Below, one piece after another: positions 17,507-25,533 of a stretch of DNA of 64,000 nt; the stretch's first letter is position 1, and each line of letters begins with the position of its first letter. The position numbers were made by a program, and so were the translations under genes. Source of the stretch: Pseudomonas siliginis (GTDB taxonomy: Bacteria > Pseudomonadota > Gammaproteobacteria > Pseudomonadales > Pseudomonadaceae); the NCBI RefSeq assembly GCF_019145195.1, contig NZ_JAHSTW010000010.1, positions 186,001 to 250,000 on the forward strand, in the 5' to 3' direction. The notes beneath the pieces are model-generated. The model saw nothing but the letters and a program-made list of their open reading frames with translations. It was not told the origin of the DNA and searched no databases.

Positions 17507-18364
17507 ATGCGCTTGATCATTGTCAGTGGCCGTTCGGGCTCGGGTAAAAGTACCGCCCTGAATGTCCTTGAGGACAACGGCTACTACTGCATCGACAATC
17601 TGCCGGCCGGTTTGCTGCCGGAACTGGCCGAGCGGGCGCTGATTCACACGGAACTGGCGCAGCCGCTGGTCGCCGTGTCGATCGATGCGCGCAACCTGCC
17701 CAGCCATCTGTCACGCTTCCCCGAATTGCTCGAAGACGTGCGTGCCAAGCATATCAAGTGCGATGTGCTGTACCTGGACGCCGATGAAGAAACCCTGCTC
17801 AAGCGTTTTTCCGAGACCCGTCGTCGTCACCCGCTGAGCAACGCCAATCGCTCACTGGCCGAGGCGATTCACGATGAAACCGCCCTGCTCGGTCCGATCG
17901 CCGATCTGGCCGACCTGAAGATCAACACCACCAGCCTGAATCTGTATCAACTGCGCGACACCTTGAAGTTGCGCCTGTTGAATCAACCGGAGCCCGGCAC
18001 GGCGTTTCTGGTCGAGTCGTTCGGCTTCAAGCGCGGCATGCCGGTCGACGCCGACCTGGTGTTCGACGTGCGCTGCCTGCCCAATCCGTACTGGAAACCG
18101 GAGCTGCGCGCTCAGTCCGGCCTCGATGCCCCTGTGGCCGAGTACCTGGCGCAGCAGCCGGATGTCGAAGAAATGTATCAGGACATCTACGCCTACCTGA
18201 ACAAGTGGCTGCCACGCTTCGCCGCCAGCAACCGCGCCTACGTCACCATTGCCATCGGCTGCACCGGCGGGCACCACCGCTCCGTCTACCTGACCGAACG
18301 TTTGGGTCAGGCCCTGCAGAAAACCCTGAAGAACGTCCAGGTTCGCCACCGCGACCTCACCTAA
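17507..18364 (+). CDS. rapZ: RNase adapter protein RapZ
   Basis: A 285-residue RapZ/YvcJ P-loop protein. Walker A is SGRSGSGKST with K14; the C-terminal domain has ATIGCTGG-type sequence here as VTIAIGCTGGHHRSVYL. In E. coli it directs RNase E to the sRNA GlmZ to control glucosamine-6-phosphate synthase; in Pseudomonas the target is less clear. It lies between ptsN and ptsO, as in other gammaproteobacteria. Confidence 0.94.
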   Translation: MRLIIVSGRSGSGKSTALNVLEDNGYYCIDNLPAGLLPELAERALIHTELAQPLVAVSIDARNLPSHLSRFPELLEDVRAKHIKCDVLYLDADEETLLKRFSETRRRHPLSNANRSLAEAIHDETALLGPIADLADLKINTTSLNLYQLRDTLKLRLLNQPEPGTAFLVESFGFKRGMPVDADLVFDVRCLPNPYWKPELRAQSGLDAPVAEYLAQQPDVEEMYQDIYAYLNKWLPRFAASNRAYVTIAIGCTGGHHRSVYLTERLGQALQKTLKNVQVRHRDLT

Positions 18365-18379
18365 AGGATTCACACCGCG

Positions 18380-18655
18380 ATGCCTGCTCGTGAAATCGAA
18401 ATCATCAATAAGCTGGGCCTGCATGCCCGGGCATCGGCCAAATTCGTCGGCGTGGCGGGTCAGTATCCAGACTGCACGATCCGGGTGGGACGCACACCTG
18501 AAACGACTGTCGACGGCAAGAGCATCATGGCAATGATGATGCTCGCGGCGGGTAAAGGCACCAAAATCCATTTGAGCACCGAAGGCGAACAGGCTCAGGA
18601 AGCCATGGACGCATTGGTCGATCTGATCGAAAGGTATTTCGACGAAGGTGAATAA
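18380..18655 (+). CDS. ptsO: Nitrogen-PTS HPr-like phosphocarrier
   Basis: A 91-residue NPr protein that passes phosphate from PtsP (EI-Ntr) to PtsN. The phosphohistidine is H15 in NKLGLHARASAKFV; the second family motif is VDGKSIMAMMMLAAGKG. It is the last gene of the rpoN cluster, 15 bases after rapZ. Confidence 0.95.
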   Translation: MPAREIEIINKLGLHARASAKFVGVAGQYPDCTIRVGRTPETTVDGKSIMAMMMLAAGKGTKIHLSTEGEQAQEAMDALVDLIERYFDEGE

Positions 18656-18661
18656 TCCTTG

Positions 18662-18686
18662 AGGCGGGGACACTGTTCCTCGCCTT
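18662..18686. terminator. Hairpin between ptsO and the convergent ZIP gene
   Basis: AGGCGGGGA pairs with TCCTCGCCT (one G-U pair) across the loop CACTGT, directly after the ptsO stop. No T-run follows on the plus strand, so termination efficiency is uncertain; it could serve both converging transcripts. Confidence 0.45.
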
Positions 18687-18689
18687 CAT

Positions 18690-19583
18690 TCACCCCAACG
18701 CCGTATCCATCACCATCATCAGACAAAACCCGATCAACAGACCCAGACTGGCCAGCTTGTCATACCCATGACGGCGTGACTCTGGAATCACTTCGTGGGT
18801 CACCACCAGCAACATCGCCCCCGCCGCCAGAGCCAGCCCCAGCGGCAATAGCACCTGAGCCAGACTCACGAGCCACGCACACAGCAGCGCAAATACCGGT
18901 TCGACCAGCCCCGACGCCGCGCCGATCAGAAACGCTCTGACCCGCGACATTCCCGCCCCGGCCAGCACCAGAGCAATCACCAGTCCTTCCGGCACATCCT
19001 GCAACGCAATGCCCATCGCCAGACTGTCGGCGTCCGCCATCCCGCCTCCGGCAGATACGCCAACCGCCATGCCTTCCGGAATGTTGTGCGCGATGATGGC
19101 GAACACGAACAGCCAGATTCGCGGGGGAATTACCGGATGCTCCAGCGTGCCGACGAGCATTTCCGGCGAGGCACCGGAGACGCGCCGATCCACCAGATAC
19201 AGACCGAACGCGCCGAGCAGGATGCCGAAGCAGATCAGGCCACTGGCGGCCCACGGCGTCAGGCCAAGACTCTCAGCCGCAGCTATGCCCGGCACAATCA
19301 ACGAAAATGCCGTCGCCGCCAGCATCACCCCGGCACCGAATCCCAGCAAGGTGTCGCTGAGTGCCTGCGGCATGCGCCGGACCACCAGCACCGGCACCGC
19401 GCCAAGCGCCGTGCCCAAGGCGCAGATGGCACCGCCCTGCAAGGCGCGCAACAGCCTCGGTTCCAGATTCAGCCATTGCAAAGCGTGGGCGACCAGCAAA
19501 GTCATCCCCGCCAACAGCAACAGCGAACCCACCGCGTAACGAAACATGCGCCCGCTGCCGATCGCCAGTGTTTCCGTGCCCAT
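18690..19583 (-). CDS. ZIP-family metal transporter
   Basis: A 297-residue inner-membrane protein with about eight hydrophobic segments and the ZIP transport motif IIAHNIPEGMAVG (TM4-like) plus a second one, IALQDVPEGLVIAL, in TM5, where the usual His/Asn is an Asp. ZIP proteins import zinc or other divalent metals. The loop between TM3 and TM4 is not His-rich. The same gene occupies the same place (between ptsO and sodM) in P. aeruginosa. It may form a unit with sodA, whose stop codon is 29 bases upstream. Confidence 0.88.
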   Translation of the reverse strand: MGTETLAIGSGRMFRYAVGSLLLLAGMTLLVAHALQWLNLEPRLLRALQGGAICALGTALGAVPVLVVRRMPQALSDTLLGFGAGVMLAATAFSLIVPGIAAAESLGLTPWAASGLICFGILLGAFGLYLVDRRVSGASPEMLVGTLEHPVIPPRIWLFVFAIIAHNIPEGMAVGVSAGGGMADADSLAMGIALQDVPEGLVIALVLAGAGMSRVRAFLIGAASGLVEPVFALLCAWLVSLAQVLLPLGLALAAGAMLLVVTHEVIPESRRHGYDKLASLGLLIGFCLMMVMDTALG

Positions 19584-19612
19584 AATCAGCCCTGATTGTT
19601 TTTATTGAAGGC

Positions 19613-20224
19613 TTAAACCAGTGCGGCCTGATAGCGCGCAGCAACTTCCGGCCAGTTGATCACGTTGTAGAACGCGTTGATGTATTCCGGGCGACGGTTC
19701 TGGTAACGCAGGTAGTAAGCGTGCTCCCAGACATCGAGGCCAAGGATCGGGGTGTTGCCGTTCATCAACGGACTGTCCTGGTTGCCGCTGCTTTCTACGA
19801 TCAGTTTTTTCTCCGGGGTGACGCTCAGCCACGCCCAGCCGCTGCCGAAACGGGTCAGCGCGGCTTTGGTGAACGCTTCCTTGAAGCTGTCGAGTCCGCC
19901 CAGTTGCTCATCAATAGCCGTGGCCAGCGCGCCGTCGGGCTTGCCGCCTCCGTTGGGCACCATCACTTCCCAGAACAGCGAGTGATTGGCGTGACCGCCG
20001 CCCTGATTGATCACCGCTGCGCGAAGCTTTTCCGGCAGTTGCTGGACGCTGGCGACGAGTTTTTCCACTGGCCACTCGGCGAATTCGGTGCCTTCCACGG
20101 CGGCGTTGAGGTTGTTGATGTAGGTCTGGTGATGCTTGGTGTAATGGATTTCCATGGTCTGCGCATCGATGTGCGGCTCAAGGGCATCGTAGGCATAAGG
20201 CAAGGCAGGCAAGGTAAAAGCCAT
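19613..20224 (-). CDS. sodA: Manganese-type superoxide dismutase
   Basis: A 203-residue Fe/Mn SOD. Metal ligands by position are H27, H81, D164 and H168 (in DVWEHAYYL). The outer-sphere glutamine Q149 in GNQDSPL, supplied from the C-terminal domain, and the GGGHANHSLFW segment point to the manganese type (sodM/sodA) rather than the iron type. I used the ATG at 20224, where homologues begin (MAFTLPALPYAYD). It is immediately downstream of the TPR-like gene and belongs to the known fagA-fumC-orfX-sodA operon, expressed under iron limitation. Confidence 0.95.
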   Translation of the reverse strand: MAFTLPALPYAYDALEPHIDAQTMEIHYTKHHQTYINNLNAAVEGTEFAEWPVEKLVASVQQLPEKLRAAVINQGGGHANHSLFWEVMVPNGGGKPDGALATAIDEQLGGLDSFKEAFTKAALTRFGSGWAWLSVTPEKKLIVESSGNQDSPLMNGNTPILGLDVWEHAYYLRYQNRRPEYINAFYNVINWPEVAARYQAALV

Positions 20225-20225
20225 T

Positions 20226-20666
20226 TCAGTGGACTCCATACTGATGGGGATTTGAGGCGCGGCGGGCATTGCCGGTGTCCGGATGCAGCAGGCGCTGGGT
20301 GCGCGGGTACTCGCCGTGCTCGCTGATGAAATTCAACAGTTCGACGTAGGTCTTGCTGCTCTGGCGCAACGCCGCCTCACGCAGGGCCGGGCGCAGGCGT
20401 TCGTCCTGCATGGTCTGCAACAAGCGCTGGTGAATGGCGCAGAGATATTCGGCGCTCTCCTCCGGTTGATTCAGGCGCAAATGCAGATCGGCGAGGTTGT
20501 GATGAGAGACGACGCAGGCCGCCACCGCTTCGTCGGCATCCGCCCAGCGTTCGAACAACACTTGCGCCAGGGCCAGGGCTTGCAGGTAAGCCTCGCGGGC
20601 GTCGATCAGTTCGCCCAGCATGAAGCAGCGATTGGCCCGTTCGATCGTGCGTTTCCAGTGCTCCAT
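20226..20666 (-). CDS. orfX of the fumC-sodA operon, TPR-like protein
   Basis: A 146-residue helical protein that corresponds in position to orfX (PA4469) between fumC and sodA in P. aeruginosa. Helices with TPR-like spacing are visible: ANRCFMLGELIDAREAYLQALALAQ and VVSHHNLADLHLRLNQPEESAEYL. There is no signal peptide and the biochemical role is unknown. The end abuts the sodA start with 1 base between, suggesting translational coupling. Confidence 0.75.
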   Translation of the reverse strand: MEHWKRTIERANRCFMLGELIDAREAYLQALALAQVLFERWADADEAVAACVVSHHNLADLHLRLNQPEESAEYLCAIHQRLLQTMQDERLRPALREAALRQSSKTYVELLNFISEHGEYPRTQRLLHPDTGNARRASNPHQYGVH

Positions 20667-20693
20667 GGTGAGCCTCCAAAGCGGTTACGGGGT

Positions 20694-20810
20694 TTACACG
20701 CCGCCGGCGGTGAGCTTCTCGGGGTTGAGCAACTCTTCCAGCTGGCTGCGCGACAGGTCGGTGTGTTCCAGGGCGACGTCGATCACCGCGCGGCCTTCCT
20801 TGCAGGCTTT
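20694..20810 (-). pseudogene. fumC: Truncated fumC: last 38 codons only
   Basis: The minus-strand frame encodes KACKEGRAVIDVALEHTDL and ends LEELLNPEKLTAGGV before a TAA, which matches the C-terminus of the Pseudomonas class II fumarase FumC1. Nothing upstream codes for the rest of the ~460-residue enzyme. At about 20810 the sequence switches to the start of fagA in a different reading frame, so an internal deletion removed the rest of both genes. It cannot give a functional fumarase. Confidence 0.8.
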
Positions 20811-20884
20811 AGCGCGCAACGGATCTGGCGGCTCATCCAGCGCCAGCTTTCGAGGTAGAGCTGCTCGTGCAAGGCAGAACTCAT
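20810..20884 (-). pseudogene. fagA: Truncated fagA: first ~25 codons only
   Basis: From an ATG at 20884 the minus strand reads MSSALHEQLYLESWRWMSRQ and continues IRCAL, matching the characteristic N-terminus of FagA (fumC-associated gene A), normally about 130 residues. The frame then runs out of phase into the fumC tail. The promoter region with a Fur-like box upstream is intact, so the operon is probably still expressed and now reaches orfX-sodA over a shorter leader. Confidence 0.75.
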
Positions 20885-20916
20885 GATCCGCGACTCGTTC
20901 GGAGATGAGATTTATT

Positions 20917-20935
20917 ATTAGATGATAATGAGAAC
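20917..20935 (-). promoter_or_regulatory. Fur box upstream of the fagA remnant / sodA operon
   Basis: The AT-rich sequence ATTAGATGATAATGAGAAC closely matches the Fur consensus GATAATGATAATCATTATC and lies about 35 bases upstream of the fagA ATG. It fits the known iron-repressed expression of fagA-fumC-orfX-sodA in Pseudomonas. Confidence 0.75.
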
Positions 20936-20968
20936 CAACACAAGCACTCGAGTTTGCGCTGTTCACTT

Positions 20969-21055
20969 GTGGGAGCGAGCCTGCTCGCGAATGCGCTGTG
21001 TCAGTCAGCACATTTACAACTGATCCACCGCTTTCGCGAGCAGGCTCGCTCCCAC
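20969..21055. repeat. REP doublet, inverted
   Basis: GTGGGAGCGAGCCTGCTCGC at 20969-20988 and its inverse complement at 21036-21055 face each other with about 45 bases between. This is the typical inverted REP pair (REPIN) arrangement of P. fluorescens-group genomes. Confidence 0.9.
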
Positions 21056-21079
21056 AGGGGATTTGTGCGAAGCGAATAA

Positions 21080-21116
21080 AAAAGGCGCGCCATCCACAAC
21101 GGATGGCGCGCCTTTT
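21080..21116. terminator. Bidirectional intrinsic terminator after pmbA
   Basis: A perfect 16-bp stem AAAAGGCGCGCCATCC / GGATGGCGCGCCTTTT around the loop ACAAC (21080-21095 with 21101-21116) lies about 20 bases past the pmbA stop codon. The A/T ends give a T-run on both strands. Confidence 0.9.
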
Positions 21117-21136
21117 GGGCTTGGCGGATTCGCGGC

Positions 21137-22483
21137 TTAGCTGCCGGCGACAGTCATCCGCTCGATCAACACCGAGCCGGTGCGGATGTTGCTGCGCAGT
21201 TCCAGATCATTACCCACTGCGACAATCTGCTTGAACATGTCGCGCATGTTGCCGGCGATGGTCACTTCCTGCACGGCGAACTGGATCTCGCCGTTTTCCA
21301 CCCAGAAGCCCGCAGCGCCGCGCGAATAGTCACCGGTGACCATGTTCAGGCCATGGCCCATCAACTCGGTGACCAGCAATCCCCGGCCCATGCGCTTGAG
21401 CAGTGCTGCCTGATCCTCGTCGCCATGGGTGACGAACAGGTTATGCACCCCGCCCGCGTTGGCGGTGCTCGGCATGCCCAGCTTGCGCCCGGAATAGGTG
21501 CCGAGGATGTAGGAGACCAACTCGCCCTTTTCGACGAACGGTTTCGCGTAAGTCGCCAGGCCATCACCGTCGTAGGAAGCACTGCCCATGGCACGCATCA
21601 GATGCGGACGCTCATCAATGGTCAGCCATTCCGGGAACAGCTTCTGTCCCAGTGTGCCTTCGAGAAACGACGATTTGCGATACAGGCTGCCGCCGGACAC
21701 TGCCGAGAGGAAGCTGCCGAACAGACCACCCGCCAGTTCGGCGGAAAACAGCACCGGCACTTCGCAGGTCGGCACCGGCCGCGCGCCCAGACGGCTCGCC
21801 GCCCGTTGCGCTGCACGCTGGCCGATGCTCACCGGATCGGCGAGCAGACTGCCCTGGCGATTGACGTCATACCAGTAATCGCGCTGCATCTGGCCGTCAG
21901 CTTCGGCGATCATCACGCAACTCAGGCTGTGCCGGGTCGACGCGTAACCGCCGATGAAACCGTGGCTGTTGCCATAAACCCGGCAGCCCTGATGGGTGCT
22001 GAGGGTGGTGCCGTCGGCGTTCTTGATTCGCGCATCGGCATCGAACGCCGCGGCCTCACAGAGCAAAGCCTTCTCGATGGCCTGCTCCGGGGTGATGTCC
22101 CATTCGTGGAACAGGTCGAAATCTTGCACATCCCTGGCCATCAGTGCGGCGTCGGCGAGGCCCGAGGCTTCATCTTCGGAAGTGTGCTTGGCGATGGCCA
22201 GTGCTGCTGCGACGGTTTCACGAATCGCCTCCGGGCCGGTCGCGGAGGTGCTGGCCGAGCCTTTGCGCTGGCCGACGTACAAGGTGATACCAAAACCCTG
22301 ATCACGGTTGAATTCAACGGTTTCGACCTCGCGCTGACGCACCGAAGTCGACAGCCCCTGCTCCAGCGACACCGCGACTTCACAGGCGCTGGCGCCCTGG
22401 CGCTTGGCTTCGGCGATGATCTGCTCGACCTGTTCTTGCAGTGCCGGCAATGCCTGCGGGCCGACGCTTTGAACTGCACTCAT
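21137..22483 (-). CDS. pmbA: Metalloprotease PmbA (TldE)
   Basis: A 448-residue PmbA/TldE subunit that pairs with TldD in a heterodimeric metalloprotease; in E. coli the complex processes microcin B17 and degrades unfolded peptides. It lacks the HExxxH zinc site, as expected for the PmbA subunit. Family segments are the N-terminal FNRDQGFGITLYVGQRKGSAS, YWYDVNRQGSLLADPVSIG and RGLLVTELMGHGLNMVTGDYSRGAAGFWVENGEI near the C-terminus. The ATG at 22483 is best, because GGAG lies 6 bases upstream; an ATG two codons earlier is too close. It is divergent from yjgA. Confidence 0.93.
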   Translation of the reverse strand: MSAVQSVGPQALPALQEQVEQIIAEAKRQGASACEVAVSLEQGLSTSVRQREVETVEFNRDQGFGITLYVGQRKGSASTSATGPEAIRETVAAALAIAKHTSEDEASGLADAALMARDVQDFDLFHEWDITPEQAIEKALLCEAAAFDADARIKNADGTTLSTHQGCRVYGNSHGFIGGYASTRHSLSCVMIAEADGQMQRDYWYDVNRQGSLLADPVSIGQRAAQRAASRLGARPVPTCEVPVLFSAELAGGLFGSFLSAVSGGSLYRKSSFLEGTLGQKLFPEWLTIDERPHLMRAMGSASYDGDGLATYAKPFVEKGELVSYILGTYSGRKLGMPSTANAGGVHNLFVTHGDEDQAALLKRMGRGLLVTELMGHGLNMVTGDYSRGAAGFWVENGEIQFAVQEVTIAGNMRDMFKQIVAVGNDLELRSNIRTGSVLIERMTVAGS

Positions 22484-22591
22484 GCTCATCTCCACTCAAA
22501 TTCTGCTTTCGGCTGGGGTCATCGAGCGACCGGGCCGGACAAGCGGCCCCCGACTGGTTATCATGGCGGCGTTTCTTTGCGGACTGCCACC

Positions 22592-23116
22592 ATGGTTGAT
22601 TCTTACGACGACTCCCTCGATACGGGAGAAAAAAGCAAATCTCAGGTCAAACGCGAGTTGCATGCGCTGGTTGACCTCGGCGAGCGCCTGACCACACTCA
22701 AGCCTGATCTGGTCGCCAAACTGCCGTTGACCGACGCTTTGCGCCGGGCATTGGCCGATGCGCCCAAGCACACCGCGAACATCGCGCGTAAACGGCATTT
22801 GCAGTTCATCGGCAAACTGATGCGCGACCAGGACACTGACGCGATTCTGACTCTGCTCGATCAACTCGATGCCTCCACTCGCCAGTACAACGAGCGTTTC
22901 CATAATCTGGAACGCTGGCGTGACCGCCTGATCGCGGGCGATGACGCCGTGCTGGAGAAATTCGTCATCGAGTACCCGGACGCCGATCGCCAGCAATTGC
23001 GTTCCCTGATCCGTCAGGCCCAGCATGAGGTTGCGCAAAACAAACCGCCTGCTTCGAGCCGCAAGATCTTCAAATACATTCGGGAGCTGGACGAGACTCA
23101 ACGCGGCCTGCGTTGA
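22592..23116 (+). CDS. darP: Ribosome biogenesis factor DarP (DUF615, YjgA)
   Basis: A 174-residue basic DUF615 protein that associates with late 50S assembly intermediates. Conserved features are KSQVKRELHALVDLGERL at 15-32 and the central ARKRHLQFIGKLMRDQD. The start at 22592 follows the pmbA-divergent gap. It lies between pmbA and tldD as in P. aeruginosa (PA4472-4474), transcribed against both; a CGGGTGGC/GCCACCCG hairpin (23127-23152) lies in the convergent gap with tldD. Confidence 0.9.
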   Translation: MVDSYDDSLDTGEKSKSQVKRELHALVDLGERLTTLKPDLVAKLPLTDALRRALADAPKHTANIARKRHLQFIGKLMRDQDTDAILTLLDQLDASTRQYNERFHNLERWRDRLIAGDDAVLEKFVIEYPDADRQQLRSLIRQAQHEVAQNKPPASSRKIFKYIRELDETQRGLR

Positions 23117-23167
23117 AAATCGCCACCGGGTGGCCGTCCTGCGCGCCACCCGAAAGCCCCACCGTTC

Positions 23168-24610
23168 TTATGCGCCCGTGCCACCCACGGTGATCGCATC
23201 GATTTTCAGCGTTGGCTGGCCGACACCTACCGGCACCGACTGCCCATCCTTGCCGCACGTACCCACACCGCTGTCCAGCGCCAGATCGTTACCGACCATC
23301 GACACCCGGCTCATCGCCTCGGGGCCGTTGCCGATCAATGTCGCGCCTTTGACCGGTGCGGTGATTTTGCCGTCCTCGATCAGATAAGCCTCGCTGGTCG
23401 AGAACACGAACTTGCCGCTGGTGATATCGACCTGACCGCCGCCGAGGTTGGCGCAGTAGATGCCCTTCTTCACCGAGGCGATGATTTCCGCCGGATCACT
23501 TTCGCCACCAAGCATGTAGGTATTGGTCATGCGGGGCATCGGCAGATGCGCATAGGATTCGCGACGACCGTTACCGGTGCGCGCCACGCCCATCAGGCGC
23601 GCATTGAGCTTGTCTTGCATGTAGCCCTTGAGTACGCCGTTTTCGATCAGCGTGGTGCACTCGGTCGGTGTGCCTTCGTCATCGACGCTGAGCGAACCGC
23701 GACGGCCGCTCAAGGTGCCGTCATCGACGATGGTGCAGAGTTTCGATGCAACCATTTCGCCCATGCGCCCGCTGTAGGCAGAACTGCCCTTGCGGTTGAA
23801 ATCGCCTTCCAGGCCATGGCCGACCGCTTCGTGCAGCAGCACCCCGGACCAGCCCGAACCCAGCACCACCGGCAAGGTACCGGCCGGCGCCGGAATCGCT
23901 TCCAGATTGACCAGAGCCTGGCGCAGCGCCTCGCGGGCATAACCCATGGCGCGGTCTTCGGCGAGGAAGTAGCGGTAATCGGTACGCCCACCGCCGCCGT
24001 GCCCGCCGCGTTCGCGACGGCCATTCTGTTCGACGATGACGCTTACGTTGAAACGCACCAGTGGGCGCACGTCGGCGGCCAGGCCACCGTCGGTGGAGGC
24101 CACCAAGATTCGCTCCCAGACCCCGGCCATGCTCACGCTGACCTGCTGAATCCGTGGGTCGAGTGCGCGGGTGGCGACGTCGATGCGTTTGAGCAACTCG
24201 ACTTTTTCCGCGCGGCTGAGCACTTCCAGCGGGTTATCGGGCGCGTACAGTTGCGCGACGTCCTGGCTGGTGAACGCCTGCACGGTGCCGTTCTGCCCGG
24301 CGCGGGAGATCGAACGCGCCGCACGCGCCGCTGCACCGAGGGCCTCGAGGGTGATCGCGTTGCTGTAGGCAAAACCGGTTTTCTCACCGGACTGCGCGCG
24401 CACGCCGACACCCTGATCGAGGTTGAAGCTGCCTTCCTTGACGATGCCGTCTTCCAGCGCCCATGACTCGGAAATCTGGCCCTGGAAATACAGGTCGGCG
24501 GCATCGATGCCCGGCCCGGCCAGATCGCCGAGCACGCCTTGCAGGCTCTCGATCGTGACACCGCCGGGTGCCAACAGGTGATCACTGACTGAGGACAACA
24601 ACTCGCTCAT
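23168..24610 (-). CDS. tldD: Metalloprotease TldD
   Basis: A 480-residue catalytic subunit of the TldD-PmbA protease. The zinc site HExxxH is visible as LLHEAVGHGLEGD with H260, E261 and H265, and a cysteine ligand candidate lies in SGVGTCGKDGQS near the C-terminus. The N-terminal segment around SFNLDQGVGVRA is typical of the family. The nitrilase-like gene ends 4 bases upstream, so the two are probably one transcript with yhdP. Confidence 0.95.
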   Translation of the reverse strand: MSELLSSVSDHLLAPGGVTIESLQGVLGDLAGPGIDAADLYFQGQISESWALEDGIVKEGSFNLDQGVGVRAQSGEKTGFAYSNAITLEALGAAARAARSISRAGQNGTVQAFTSQDVAQLYAPDNPLEVLSRAEKVELLKRIDVATRALDPRIQQVSVSMAGVWERILVASTDGGLAADVRPLVRFNVSVIVEQNGRRERGGHGGGGRTDYRYFLAEDRAMGYAREALRQALVNLEAIPAPAGTLPVVLGSGWSGVLLHEAVGHGLEGDFNRKGSSAYSGRMGEMVASKLCTIVDDGTLSGRRGSLSVDDEGTPTECTTLIENGVLKGYMQDKLNARLMGVARTGNGRRESYAHLPMPRMTNTYMLGGESDPAEIIASVKKGIYCANLGGGQVDITSGKFVFSTSEAYLIEDGKITAPVKGATLIGNGPEAMSRVSMVGNDLALDSGVGTCGKDGQSVPVGVGQPTLKIDAITVGGTGA

Positions 24611-24614
24611 AGGT

Positions 24615-25475
24615 TTACGCCTTAAATTCGTGTTCTGAAGCAGGCCGCTGGGCGCCCTGCGAGAAAAACCGCCGATGACGCGTCACCGGCATGCGCGCCC
24701 GGATGGACGCTTGTTCATCGCTGTCGCGGGCGGCCAGCAACACCGCCTCGCCTTGATCCTGCTGGGCCAGCACACGCCCCCACGGGTCGACAATCGCCGC
24801 ATGCCCGAAGGTCTCGCGTGGCCCCGGATGACTGCCGCCCTGTGCGGCCGCGAGGATATAACACTGTGTTTCGATGGCCCGCGCGCGGATCAGTACATCC
24901 CAATGCGCGGCGCCGGTTACGGCCGTAAAGGCCGACGGTGCGGTAATCAATTCGGCACCGGCGGCACGCAATTCACTGTACAGCTCCGGGAAACGCAAGT
25001 CGTAACACACGCTCAGACCGACTCGCCCCACCGGCGTATCCGCCACCACTACATTACCGCCATAAGCATAGTCATCGGATTCACGGTACCGGCCGCGATT
25101 GTCGGCGACATCGACATCGAACAGATGCAGCTTGTCATAGCGCGCGACGATCTCACCGTTATCGTTGATCAGCAACGAGCAGGCATTGGCTTTGGCCGTG
25201 GGTTGACCCAACGGTGGCAACGGCAATGTACCGGCGACTATCCATAAGGTGAGGTCGCGGGCGGTCTGTTTCAACCAGGGCAGGATCGGCCCTTCGCCCA
25301 AGGCCTCGGCGCGGCCGATATCGGCGACGTCGCGACGGCCCATGGCGGCGAAGTTTTCCGGCAGCACCGCGAGTTTCGCCCCGCCGGCGGCGGCCTGTTC
25401 GAGCAGGCGTCGCGCCTGGGCCAGATTGGCCGGCACGTCACTCTGGCTGACCATTTGAATCACCGCTAAAGACAT
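24615..25475 (-). CDS. Nitrilase-superfamily amidohydrolase
   Basis: A 286-residue carbon-nitrogen hydrolase with a complete Glu-Lys-Cys triad: E40 in AVLPENFAAMG, K115 in RYDKLHLFDVDV and C157 in GLSVCYDLRFPELY. The overall length and the RYDKLHLFDV motif resemble Nit1/NitB-type deaminated-glutathione amidases, which hydrolyse an oxidised by-product of aminotransferase reactions; that substrate is an inference. Neighbours tldD and yhdP are the usual ones in Pseudomonas. Confidence 0.85.
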   Translation of the reverse strand: MSLAVIQMVSQSDVPANLAQARRLLEQAAAGGAKLAVLPENFAAMGRRDVADIGRAEALGEGPILPWLKQTARDLTLWIVAGTLPLPPLGQPTAKANACSLLINDNGEIVARYDKLHLFDVDVADNRGRYRESDDYAYGGNVVVADTPVGRVGLSVCYDLRFPELYSELRAAGAELITAPSAFTAVTGAAHWDVLIRARAIETQCYILAAAQGGSHPGPRETFGHAAIVDPWGRVLAQQDQGEAVLLAARDSDEQASIRARMPVTRHRRFFSQGAQRPASEHEFKA

Positions 25476-25533
25476 GGCGAACTCCCAAAGAGGTATTCGG
25501 CCATGCTACTCCATCGCTTCAAGGCCGGGCCGT

